This document shows, in pieces, positions 1 through 6,697 of a stretch of DNA of 29,098 nucleotides. This DNA is from Acidobacteriota bacterium (GTDB taxonomy: Bacteria > Acidobacteriota > Vicinamibacteria > Vicinamibacterales > UBA2999), in contig CANIBQ010000064.1 in NCBI GenBank assembly GCA_947465645.1, positions 1 to 29,098 on the forward strand. The letters run 5' to 3'. A program made the position numbers and the translations under genes. Numbering within the stretch: position 1 is the first letter of the stretch; the number at the start of each line of letters is the position of its first letter. Below the pieces are notes generated by a model that did not search any database, had not been told where the DNA came from, and saw only the letters and a program-made list of their open reading frames with translations.

Positions 1-190
1 CATAGTTCCTGTGGATGGTGCCGCCGATCGAGTTTTCCATCGGCACCACGCCGTGCGTCGCCTTCTTGTGCAGGACGGCGTCGAACACATCGTCGAACGT
101 CTTGCACGGCAGCGTGTCGCTGTGCGGTGCGTACTGCAGCGCCGCCGCCTCGCTGTAGGCGCCGGGCTCTCCCTGGTATGCGAGTCTCAC
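1..190 (-). CDS. pheA: prephenate dehydratase, N-terminal part (cut by window edge)
   Basis: Prephenate dehydratase converts prephenate to phenylpyruvate in phenylalanine synthesis in the cytosol. Only the first 63 codons are present. They begin VRLAYQGEPGAYSEAAAL and continue with a TFDDVFDAV stretch and GVVPMENSIGGTIHRNY, which are hallmark motifs of the dehydratase domain (the PMENS..G substrate-binding region). The start is GTG at 190, with an AGGAG box five bases upstream. The preceding membrane-protein gene stops two bases earlier, so the two are co-transcribed. The start lies directly at the dehydratase domain with no chorismate mutase domain in front, so this is the monofunctional form or one with only a C-terminal ACT domain. 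That C-terminal part lies outside the window. Confidence 0.9.
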   Translation of the reverse strand, partial: MRLAYQGEPGAYSEAAALQYAPHSDTLPCKTFDDVFDAVLHKKATHGVVPMENSIGGTIHRNY

Positions 191-192
191 GT

Positions 193-678
193 TTACTCCT
201 GATCGGGCCGGCTGAAGCCGGCCCCCACGTCTGTCGATGCCACGTCTGTCGATGCCGTTTCCGCCAGTGCCGCACGCGCGCGCACGGCGGCTCCCACCAT
301 GATTGCCGGTCCCATCAGGACGACCAGCGCGATCCGCACCCACATCGGCGTCGCCGCCGCGAACTCGCCGCCGCTGAAGCCCCAGATCAGCGCCACCGTC
401 TGCGCGGCGGCGGCCGCCGCTGCGTGACGCATCTCGTCCACCATCGCCACCCGCGCCGTCACGTATCCACCGAGGATCGCCGCCACCGTGCTGTACACCA
501 GCTTTGCGGCAAGGATACCGGTTTGGTTGCGAACCGCGAAGTACTGAGACATGTCGGTGACGCGGCCGCCCGACACCGCCGTGACCAGCGAGAACTCCAG
601 CAGTTCCGCGACCAGGGAGATCACGCCCAGGCCGCCCAGCACGGCACCGAGGCTGCGGATCGGGTTTCCCGGCTTCAC
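193..678 (-). CDS. small membrane protein of unknown function, four predicted helices
   Basis: I do not recognise a named family. The 161-residue product has four hydrophobic segments, near residues 10-33, 52-73, 90-105 and 113-132. It probably sits in the inner membrane with a polar C-terminal tail. The start is GTG, overlapping the stop of the upstream VIT-type gene in a GTGA arrangement, and pheA begins two bases after its stop, so it is the third gene of a leftward operon. The last ~25 residues are odd. ASTDV occurs twice because of a perfect 15-bp DNA duplication (226-255), and the final residues GAGFSRP are encoded by a GGGCCGGCTGAAGCCGGCCC palindrome (205-224). The tail is therefore probably repeat-derived and the original protein shorter. 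Confidence 0.75.
   Translation of the reverse strand: MKPGNPIRSLGAVLGGLGVISLVAELLEFSLVTAVSGGRVTDMSQYFAVRNQTGILAAKLVYSTVAAILGGYVTARVAMVDEMRHAAAAAAAQTVALIWGFSGGEFAAATPMWVRIALVVLMGPAIMVGAAVRARAALAETASTDVASTDVGAGFSRPDQE
205..255. repeat. palindromic dispersed element plus 15-bp tandem duplication
   Basis: Bases 205-224 form a perfect 9-bp stem palindrome around GA (GGCCGGCTGAAGCCGGCC core). The 15-mer CACGTCTGTCGATGC follows as two exact copies at 226-240 and 241-255. A sister palindrome (GTCCGGCTTCAGCCGGAC) lies at 28879-28896. The element encodes the C-terminus of the membrane protein at 193-678. Confidence 0.8.
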
Positions 679-1775
679 AGCACCTTTACCAGCAGGTCGC
701 CGAGGAAGTAGCCCGCCACCGCCACGCCAAAGCCGACGAGAAACATGTCGCGTCCGCTCGCCCAGATGCTGCGGCCCGTGAACACGCTGCGAGCTGCGCC
801 GACGCCGAAATGGGCCGCCATGCTGATGATCAGAGACACCCAGATCGCAGGCCCCGAATCCATCAGCAGGAACGGAACGATCGGGATCGCCGCGCCGATC
901 AGCGTGGCACTGCCCGTGACGATGCCGTCGGCGAGCGGCGTCACGGCGGGGTCGGTAATCCCAAGCTCTTCCTGTACCTTCGTCTGAAGCGCCTGCGCAG
1001 GGTCGTGCATCATGGTCGCCGCGGTTTCCCGGGCGCGCTCCGGATCCAGGCCCTTCGCTTCGAGGATGATCGCCAGCTCCTTCTCCTCGAGGTCGGGCAT
1101 CAGCCGCAATTCTTCCTTTTCGATCGCAATCTGGCGCGCGGCGACTTCAGCTTCGCTCTTCGCCGCGAGGAAACCGCTCGATCCCATCGACAGCGCGTCT
1201 GCCATCGCGCCGGCCAGGCCCGTGACGATCACGAGGTGCGGTGCGACGTCGGCGCCGACCACCCCAGCCACGAGGCCGAAATTCGCGGTCAGCCCGTCGT
1301 TGAATCCGTAGACCACACTGCGCAGGTATCCAGCGCCCGTGGTGATGTGCCACGGTTCGCCGACGCGGCCCATCGATTCGGACAGGTTTTGCGCATGTTC
1401 GGCTGACTCCGTGGCAATCGCCATCGCCGCGTCGTGCGTGGATTTCTGCCGCGAGCGCTTCGCGAGCCGCAGGTACGAGCCGACTTCCTGCGATTCCTGG
1501 CGAACGATGATCGGCAGCACCGTAGACGAGCCGAATCGCTTGCCAATCCATGCCAGCACGCGCGTCTGCTTCGAGGGCGAATGCGAGGGCACGGCGCCGC
1601 CGTTGGCATGGAACAGCGCGCGCCAGCGCTCCACGTGGGCGTCCTCGACGAGGGCCAGCCGCTCGAAGATCGACCGCCGCGCGCTATCGCGCTCGTGGCT
1701 CGCCAGCTCGCGGTACAGCCACGCCGCGTCCATCTCGTCGCGGTAGTAGTCGTCCCAGACAGGATCGATCGCCAC
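675..1775 (-). CDS. mbfA: ferritin-like/VIT1 membrane protein, iron exporter (MbfA type)
   Basis: The 366-residue product joins two domains. Residues 1-140 are a rubrerythrin/ferritin-like four-helix domain with candidate di-iron ligands: Glu23, the EDAH run at 44-47, the QESQE run at 93-97 and ESAEH at 123-127. Residues 150-366 are a VIT1/CCC1-type transporter domain, opening with VVYGFNDGLTANFGLVAGVVGA and containing the amphipathic insertion typical of the family. Proteins of this architecture (erythrin-VIT, MbfA in rhizobia) export iron and protect against peroxide stress. Transport activity here is inferred from family. The start is GTG, three bases after the rhomboid stop, and the stop overlaps the next gene's start, so it is the second gene of a leftward operon. 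No iron-responsive operator was recognised next to it. Confidence 0.88.
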   Translation of the reverse strand: MAIDPVWDDYYRDEMDAAWLYRELASHERDSARRSIFERLALVEDAHVERWRALFHANGGAVPSHSPSKQTRVLAWIGKRFGSSTVLPIIVRQESQEVGSYLRLAKRSRQKSTHDAAMAIATESAEHAQNLSESMGRVGEPWHITTGAGYLRSVVYGFNDGLTANFGLVAGVVGADVAPHLVIVTGLAGAMADALSMGSSGFLAAKSEAEVAARQIAIEKEELRLMPDLEEKELAIILEAKGLDPERARETAATMMHDPAQALQTKVQEELGITDPAVTPLADGIVTGSATLIGAAIPIVPFLLMDSGPAIWVSLIISMAAHFGVGAARSVFTGRSIWASGRDMFLVGFGVAVAGYFLGDLLVKVL

Positions 1776-1778
1776 GCG

Positions 1779-2633
1779 TTATCCGAGGAACTGAAAGCCG
1801 TGCAGGACGGACACGACAATCGAGAGGATCGACAGGGCGAGGCAGCCGACGGCGATGGCGACGTGGTCGATGCGCTCGGGCTTCATCGGGTCGAGCACCC
1901 GCGCGGCCAGGTATCCTCCGGCAAATCCGCCTGCGTGCGCGTAGTTGTCGATGCCCGGGAGCATGAATCCGTAGAGAACCAGCATGAGGATGTAGCTCTT
2001 GGCCTGGCTGCTCGCCATGCTGCTGCCGGTGCGGTGGCCGTACGCGAGCATCGCGCCGATGAGTCCGGCGATAGATGCGGAGGCGCCGACGGTGAACTGC
2101 CCGCCGCGCAGGAAGAAGAAGCCGGGAATATAGGCCCCCGCGAACGAGCTCAGCGAGAAGCCGAGGACCGCCCCGGCGGTGTAGATGATCACCATGCGGC
2201 CGGGACCGTAGAGCTCCGCGGTCGCGGGCGCGAGCTGGCGCACCGCCATCATGTTGAAGAGGATGTGCAGGATGCCGGCGTGAAGCCACGCCGCGCTCAA
2301 CACCGTCCACCATCGACCGGCTCTGAACACCGGCACGGCGCCGCTCTCGCCGAAGAGGAAGAGCGCCTGCTGGCTTGGGGAGAAAAGCGAGAAGAGGCCG
2401 CCCATCCCGATGTTGCCCTGCGAGGCCAGCAGCGTGAGCACGTAGAGGGTCGCGCAGGCGCCGATCACGAACGGCACGAAGCCGACGTCGGAGCCGAGCG
2501 AACGGACAGCGGACGCGTACCCCCAGAGCCCCGGGTTGCGGCGGTTGCAGTTGTAGCAGCGCTCATCGTTGACGCCGACGAGCACGCCGCAGGAGGTGCA
2601 GAGCACCGATCCGGTTCGCTGACGCTTCAGCAC
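1779..2633 (-). CDS. rhomboid-family intramembrane serine protease with N-terminal zinc ribbon
   Basis: Rhomboids cleave single-pass membrane proteins within the bilayer. From the GTG at 2633 the product has 284 residues. The N-terminus carries CTSC (12-15) and CYNC (26-29), a zinc-ribbon pair ending in RRNPGLWG. Six or so hydrophobic segments follow. The catalytic Ser is in GASAS (about Ser185) and the catalytic His in YAHAGGFAGG (about His233). HILFN (about 123-127) supplies the conserved loop/TM2 His and Asn. An ATG at 2699 would add 22 residues overlapping ubiX. I prefer 2633 because the extension overlaps the divergent gene and TATCAT lies exactly 7 bases upstream of the GTG, as for a leaderless transcript. 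It is the first gene of the operon leading to mbfA and pheA. Substrates are unknown. Confidence 0.85.
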   Translation of the reverse strand: MLKRQRTGSVLCTSCGVLVGVNDERCYNCNRRNPGLWGYASAVRSLGSDVGFVPFVIGACATLYVLTLLASQGNIGMGGLFSLFSPSQQALFLFGESGAVPVFRAGRWWTVLSAAWLHAGILHILFNMMAVRQLAPATAELYGPGRMVIIYTAGAVLGFSLSSFAGAYIPGFFFLRGGQFTVGASASIAGLIGAMLAYGHRTGSSMASSQAKSYILMLVLYGFMLPGIDNYAHAGGFAGGYLAARVLDPMKPERIDHVAIAVGCLALSILSIVVSVLHGFQFLG

Positions 2634-2640
2634 GGCCTCG

Positions 2641-2646
2641 ATGATA
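2641..2646 (-). promoter_or_regulatory. putative -10 box (TATCAT) for leaderless rhomboid operon transcript
   Basis: On the minus strand TATCAT (5 of 6 to TATAAT) is separated by seven bases from the GTG of the rhomboid gene. The expected transcription start would fall on or next to the start codon. No convincing -35 hexamer was found. The gap to divergent ubiX is only 25 bp. Confidence 0.4.
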
Positions 2647-2658
2647 GCCTGTAGAGCG

Positions 2659-3237
2659 ATGAGAGTGATTGTCGGGATCTCCGGCGCGACCGGAATCATC
2701 TATGGGATACGCCTGCTCGAGCGGCTTCGGGAGGCATCGGTCGAGACGCATCTCGTGATGAGCCGATGGGGAGGACGGACGCTGCTGCACGAGACGTCGT
2801 ACACGCGCGAGCAGGTCGAGGCGCTGGCGCACGTGTCGTACGCGCCGTCAGACATGGGCGCGGCCATCTCGAGCGGCTCGTTCCAGACCGCCGGAATGAT
2901 CGTCGCGCCGTGCAGCGCCAAGACGCTCGCCGCCATTGCCCATGGCTACGGCGACAGCCTGGTGCACCGCGCGGCGGACGTCGTGCTCAAGGAGCGCCGA
3001 AAGCTCGTGCTCTCCGTCCGCGAGGCGCCGCTCAGCGACATCCATCTCGAGAACATGCTGAAGCTCTCACGCATGGGCGTCGTCATCCTGCCGCCGCTGC
3101 CGGCGTTCTACCAGAATCCCAAGACGCTCGACGACATCGTCGATCACACCGTGACGCGGATGCTGGATCAGTTCGGGATCGACGTGCCGGGGGCGGCGAG
3201 ATGGTCGGGTGAGATGGGGGTTGGCGGAAGCGATTGA
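2659..3237 (+). CDS. ubiX: UbiX-family flavin prenyltransferase
   Basis: UbiX attaches a dimethylallyl group to FMN to make prenylated FMN, the cofactor of UbiD-type decarboxylases used in ubiquinone/menaquinone and aromatic acid metabolism. The 192-residue length is typical. Diagnostic motifs are present in order: GISGATG near residues 6-12 (FMN binding), SSGS at 71-74, VAPCSAKTLAAIA at 82-94, and VREAPLS at 120-126. The start is ATG at 2659. Upstream ATGs are rejected because MRVIVGISGATG is the normal N-terminus. The Shine-Dalgarno sequence is weak. It stands alone, divergent from the rhomboid operon and convergent with the coiled-coil gene at 3259. No ubiD is in the window, so the partner decarboxylase must be elsewhere. 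Confidence 0.93.
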   Translation: MRVIVGISGATGIIYGIRLLERLREASVETHLVMSRWGGRTLLHETSYTREQVEALAHVSYAPSDMGAAISSGSFQTAGMIVAPCSAKTLAAIAHGYGDSLVHRAADVVLKERRKLVLSVREAPLSDIHLENMLKLSRMGVVILPPLPAFYQNPKTLDDIVDHTVTRMLDQFGIDVPGAARWSGEMGVGGSD

Positions 3238-3258
3238 CGCGGGCCCGCGGAACCCGCC

Positions 3259-4194
3259 CTAGGTAAGCTTCGAGAGTCCTGCCTTGCCCTTTTCCAGGGC
3301 GCGCTCGGCCTCGTCAACCGCCTGCGCCGCATCTTCGGCTTCCGCCGCCACTCGCCGCGCCTCGTGGCGCGCCGCATCGGCATCGGCCGACGCCTTCTCA
3401 CACTTCTTCTCGAGGACGGCTTTGATGCGCTCGGTATCCTTGGCTTTCGCCGCCACCTTCTTCAGCGCGGCTTCGGCCTCGGCCGCGGCCTTTCGGGCGT
3501 CGCGCAGCGTGCGCTCGGCTGCCTGAACGGCCGCCCGCGCGGCCGCCTGCTGGGCCGTGCGTTGCTCGGCCTGGTGCCGGGCCTCCTCCCTGGGATCGAG
3601 CTTCTTCTTTTTTCCGGGCCGTGGTTCAGGCGCCTTGCGCTGAAACGGAATCACCCGCGTCGGCTCGGTGCCCTTGAGCCCGGAGCGGCTTCCGCGCGGC
3701 ACGAGCGCCGTCAGCGCCTCGAACCCCGGCGGGTCGACATCGTAGGTCAGGCGGCCTGCGGGTGGAGCGTCGGGATGCGATCCGTACGTCGCCAGCGCCT
3801 CGAGCGTGGTGTTGACGCGGCGCATCATGTCGGGGGTCGCCGTGTAGCCGTGCTCGCGAAGCACGTCGGCGGCGATCTTGGAGAGCTCCGACAGCGCCTG
3901 CCGGCGGGCATCGAGGGGCGCGCGAAGGTCGGCCGCCTTGCCCGCGAGCTGCGAGGCCTGCGCCTTGCGGAAACGCTCCCCGGCCGCGAGCAGTTGATCG
4001 AACGGCTTGCGGTGCCGCCAGTACATCTGGTTGACCGCCCACGCGGAGGCCGGTGGCTTCTGGAGCGTCTTCAGCCGGGCCGCTTCCTCGTCGTGGCCCG
4101 ATTTCTTCAGCTTCGTGGCGAGGGCATTGCGGGCAGCGGTGAACTCGCCGGGGGGGAGCTTGAACAGATCATCGATGTCGGACGCCTGAGACAC
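3259..4194 (-). CDS. conserved coiled-coil protein of unknown function
   Basis: The 311-residue product lacks a signal peptide and membrane segments, so it is probably cytosolic. The N-terminal part has LFKLPPGEFTAARNALATKL, then KTLQKPPASAWAVNQ, then a helical region to about residue 150. I recall similar LPxxEFTxARnxLA/KPxxxAWxxNQ proteins, all uncharacterised, from actinobacteria and other soil bacteria; that is memory, not a search. After a low-complexity stretch with PGKKKKLDP (about 194-202), residues 205-305 are an Ala/Glu/Lys/Arg-rich heptad-like region predicted to form a long coiled coil. The start is GTG at 4194. The gene is divergent from the zinc-ribbon gene at 4236, and the shared intergenic region holds an inverted repeat, so the two may be co-regulated. 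Confidence 0.75.
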   Translation of the reverse strand: MSQASDIDDLFKLPPGEFTAARNALATKLKKSGHDEEAARLKTLQKPPASAWAVNQMYWRHRKPFDQLLAAGERFRKAQASQLAGKAADLRAPLDARRQALSELSKIAADVLREHGYTATPDMMRRVNTTLEALATYGSHPDAPPAGRLTYDVDPPGFEALTALVPRGSRSGLKGTEPTRVIPFQRKAPEPRPGKKKKLDPREEARHQAEQRTAQQAAARAAVQAAERTLRDARKAAAEAEAALKKVAAKAKDTERIKAVLEKKCEKASADADAARHEARRVAAEAEDAAQAVDEAERALEKGKAGLSKLT

Positions 4195-4206
4195 GTGTGA
4201 CCTAGT

Positions 4207-4242
4207 CTGTCATACCCCCTCGTTAATCTGCTCGTATGACAG
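4207..4242. promoter_or_regulatory. perfect 9-bp inverted repeat between divergent genes
   Basis: CTGTCATAC at 4207-4215 and its exact reverse complement GTATGACAG at 4234-4242 are separated by 18 bp. The right arm contains the ATG of the zinc-ribbon gene. The arms are 27 bp centre to centre. It could be a two-site operator serving both divergent genes, or a hairpin in the zinc-ribbon mRNA that buries the start codon. No regulator gene is adjacent. Confidence 0.5.
4224..4229 (+). promoter_or_regulatory. putative -10 box (TAATCT) for the zinc-ribbon gene
   Basis: TAATCT lies six bases before the ATG at 4236, with no Shine-Dalgarno sequence in between. This fits a leaderless or near-leaderless transcript. 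The match to TATAAT is modest and no -35 box was recognised. Confidence 0.3.
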
Positions 4243-4592
4243 CTCAACTTGCCCTGTACGAAGAGTCGATGCCGGTCACGCGTCCCGCCGAACGGCGGCG
4301 TGATGCCGCCCCGCCACTGTGCGCGGCCTGCCGCGCCCGTGAAGCACGGTACGGCTTCCGCGACGAATACGATGACCCGCAGACGCCCCGGCCGCGGACG
4401 CTGTGTTTCGAGTGCTTCCGGGTGGAGATCAGCCGGCGTCAGGCCGTGGCGGCGCGGATGGCTCGCGGCTGGAACGCCACGCAGGTGACGCTGCCTCTTG
4501 GGAAAACGCCGCTGGAGAAAACGCTGGAGACGCTCGATCGCCGCCGCCGGAGGGCGCAGATCGCCGCCCGGCACGCGCTGGCGGAGGCCTGA
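4236..4592 (+). CDS. small four-cysteine zinc-ribbon protein, function unknown
   Basis: The 118-residue soluble protein carries CAAC (29-32) and CFEC (57-60), spaced like a treble-clef or zinc-ribbon metal site. A very basic C-terminal half follows, including DRRRRRAQIAARHAL at about 101-115. That could bind nucleic acid, but no catalytic domain is visible and I do not recognise a named family. Codon third positions are strongly G/C, as in neighbouring genes, so it is a real gene. It is divergent from the coiled-coil gene and convergent with the lipocalin gene, only 12 bp from the latter's stop. The ATG sits inside the right arm of the inverted repeat at 4207-4242 and lacks an obvious ribosome binding site. 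Confidence 0.7.
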   Translation: MTAQLALYEESMPVTRPAERRRDAAPPLCAACRAREARYGFRDEYDDPQTPRPRTLCFECFRVEISRRQAVAARMARGWNATQVTLPLGKTPLEKTLETLDRRRRRAQIAARHALAEA

Positions 4593-4604
4593 AGGTCTCC
4601 GGAT

Positions 4605-6011
4605 CTATCTGCCGCGAAAGGTCTCGGCGCTGCCCGGCGCCGTGAAGTTCACCGGCCGGTCACCCGCTGTGCCGCTCACGGTATAGGTGCCGCGCATCTG
4701 GAGAAAATCCAGCTCCGTCCCCAGGGTGCGGCTGGTCGTCACCACCGACCCGACGTCGAAGCGGACGCGGATGTCGAGCACGCTACTTCCAAGAGCGGTG
4801 CTTCCAAGAGCGGTGCTGCGCGCCGTTATGGTAATGGTCGTCGGTTGTCCGCTCGCGTCGTTGGTTTCGGTGATCGTGACGTTTGTCGCATAGCCGAGCG
4901 GACCCTCAGGCCCAAGCACGCCGACAAAGCCGGGGATGCGGTCGGGATCGGCGGCGTCCGGCGGCGGAAACACGCGGCCGTACAGCAGCGACAGATCGCC
5001 CTGTTGCGCCTGTCCCCATTGCCACGACACGCCTTGCCAGAAGCCCCAGTTGTGGTCGTGATACCCGGCGCCCCCGTCGAACGGAATCGTCTCGCCGTTG
5101 ACGTCGAGCTCGCCGTCCAGCCTGCCCGACATCACCGGCACGACATAGCCCGACCGCCAGCCGCGTGCTCCCGCGATCTCAATCGGCGGCACCATCCGGC
5201 CGGGTGAGGCCTCGAGGGTCAGGGTGCCGCGGAGGCGCTGCCCCCTCGGTCCTGGCAGATCGAGCGACACGACGTACCTCAATCCATCCAGCCGCACGGA
5301 GTTGCCGGCGATCGTCAGCTCCGGCGCCTTCAGCGCATCGGCTTCCGAGATTGGTCCTGAGGCGGAGAAGTTTTCGACCCGCCCGTCGCGATCGAGCTGC
5401 AGCCGCACGCCCGCGCTGCGAAGTCCGTCCTTCTGCAGCGGCCCGACCATGAAGGTGAGATAGAAGCGCGCGTCCCCGGCCCGGCCGTTGAAATACAGCC
5501 ACTCGGCCCACGAGCTCGCCCACGCGGGGGCATCGGGAATGGGATGAAACCGGTCCACCTCGCGGAGCACCCGCTCCGGCGTGTTGCGCGTCCATTCGAC
5601 GTCGGCCGGCAGATCGCGCCACGCCTCGATCGCCGACGTCTCATCGTCTCCAAGCGCGCGCTCGAGACTGGGAATGCCGCCACGGGCCGCGACGCGCGTC
5701 GGAGCCAGCAGGCCCTCGTGGATCAGGTACAACGCGGTGGTGTGCCCCGGAGCGGCCGCCGCCACGCGCGGCCGCAGCGCATCCGATTGCAGCGTGCCCG
5801 ACAGCACGAGGCGCGCGGGCACCTGCGGCCCCAGCCGGATCACCACGTCGCCGCCGCCGACCAGCGCGGGCGCGCGCGACTGGTCGAGCACGATCTCGGC
5901 GACGCCAAGCAGGATCGCCATGACGCCGACTCCGGCCCCAAAGCCGGCGGCCAGCACGGCGCTCCGAACCGGATGCGCCGTCAGCGACCGCAACGCCAGC
6001 CTGCCGATCAT
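4605..6011 (-). CDS. attH: AttH/CrtC-like lipocalin fused to an FtsX-like N-terminal membrane segment
   Basis: The 468-residue product begins [20 protein letters not shown] followed by a hydrophobic helix (about 17-41). This looks like the first membrane segment of an FtsX/MacB permease. Residues 150-468 are a double beta-barrel of the AttH / hydroxyneurosporene-hydratase (CrtC) family, with WAEWLYFNGR (about 168-177), FYLTFMVG (183-190) and the hallmark GYHDHNWG (316-323). AttH is known as the lipocalin partner of AttEFG ABC transporters and is thought to handle a hydrophobic ligand. The ATG at 6011 overlaps the ATPase stop (ATGA). A longer upstream reading frame is rejected because it lies over the ATPase gene. 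A 15-bp tandem duplication (about 4788-4817) produces STALGSTALGSS at 399-410. Confidence 0.8.
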   Translation of the reverse strand: MIGRLALRSLTAHPVRSAVLAAGFGAGVGVMAILLGVAEIVLDQSRAPALVGGGDVVIRLGPQVPARLVLSGTLQSDALRPRVAAAAPGHTTALYLIHEGLLAPTRVAARGGIPSLERALGDDETSAIEAWRDLPADVEWTRNTPERVLREVDRFHPIPDAPAWASSWAEWLYFNGRAGDARFYLTFMVGPLQKDGLRSAGVRLQLDRDGRVENFSASGPISEADALKAPELTIAGNSVRLDGLRYVVSLDLPGPRGQRLRGTLTLEASPGRMVPPIEIAGARGWRSGYVVPVMSGRLDGELDVNGETIPFDGGAGYHDHNWGFWQGVSWQWGQAQQGDLSLLYGRVFPPPDAADPDRIPGFVGVLGPEGPLGYATNVTITETNDASGQPTTITITARSTALGSTALGSSVLDIRVRFDVGSVVTTSRTLGTELDFLQMRGTYTVSGTAGDRPVNFTAPGSAETFRGR

Positions 6012-6697
6012 CGCGATGCCTCGCTCTCGATCCGGCCGTCCTTCATCGTCAGCACCCGTCTGCACCGGTCCGCGAGGCCGGGATCGTGGGTGACGATGAC
6101 GAGCGCGGTGCCGTCGGCGTTGACACGGTCGAGCAGCAAGGCGATCTGCTCGCCGGTCGTCTGATCGAGCTCTCCGGTGGGCTCGTCGGCGAGCAGCAGC
6201 CGGGGGCGGTTGGCCAGCGCCCGTGCGATCGCCACCCGCTGCATTTCGCCTCCAGAAAGCTGAGACGGCCGGTGGTCGGCTCGCTGGCCCAGCCCGACGT
6301 AGTCGAGCAGCTCGCGCGTGCGCGCCTGGCGGGCGCCCTTCGCGACGCCGGCCTCCGACTGCGGCAGCTCGATGTTTTCGGCCGCGGTCAGCATCGGCAA
6401 CAGGAAGAAGCGCTGGAAGACGAAGCCGATCTGCCCGAGGCGGAGCAAGCTTCTCGCCCGATCGTTGAGCGTCTTGACGTCGCGGCCGTCGAACAGCAGC
6501 GTCCCCGACGAAGGCGCGTCCACGCAGCCGAGCATGTGGAGCAGCGTCGACTTGCCGCACCCCGATGGTCCCTTGATCGCGACGTGGTCACCTGCCGCGA
6601 TCGACAGCGTCACGTCGCGCACGGCGGTGACCGCGCCGGCGGGCATCGCAAACGCACGGGTGACATTGGTCGCCTCGACGATCGCCATGGACATCAC
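6008..6697 (-). CDS. attE: ABC transporter ATPase (LolD/MacB class, AttE-like)
   Basis: This is the cytosolic ATPase that drives the neighbouring FtsX-type permeases. The 229-residue product has every catalytic motif: Walker [10 protein letters not shown] (43-51), Q-loop Gln96 in [10 protein letters not shown], signature LSGGEMQR (148-155), Walker [13 protein letters not shown] (168-179) and switch His205 in VTHD. The size and the ADEPTGELD form are typical of the LolD/MacB/FtsE group, which extract or export lipophilic or peptide substrates rather than importing solutes. The start is GTG at 6697, overlapping the permease stop (GTGATG). Its stop overlaps the lipocalin start, so translation is coupled across the operon. 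Confidence 0.92.
   Translation of the reverse strand: MMSMAIVEATNVTRAFAMPAGAVTAVRDVTLSIAAGDHVAIKGPSGCGKSTLLHMLGCVDAPSSGTLLFDGRDVKTLNDRARSLLRLGQIGFVFQRFFLLPMLTAAENIELPQSEAGVAKGARQARTRELLDYVGLGQRADHRPSQLSGGEMQRVAIARALANRPRLLLADEPTGELDQTTGEQIALLLDRVNADGTALVIVTHDPGLADRCRRVLTMKDGRIESEASR

Noticed and set aside
1434..2654. Long plus-strand open frame (about 406 codons) opposite mbfA and the rhomboid gene
   Set aside because: Composition is His/Arg/Glu-rich with no family motifs, and the opposite strand holds two clearly recognised genes. High GC lengthens antisense frames.
6012..6560. N-terminal extension of the lipocalin gene to 6560
   Set aside because: The extension would lie wholly over the ABC ATPase gene in another frame. 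The ATG at 6011 gives the normal 4-base overlap and an FtsX-like start.
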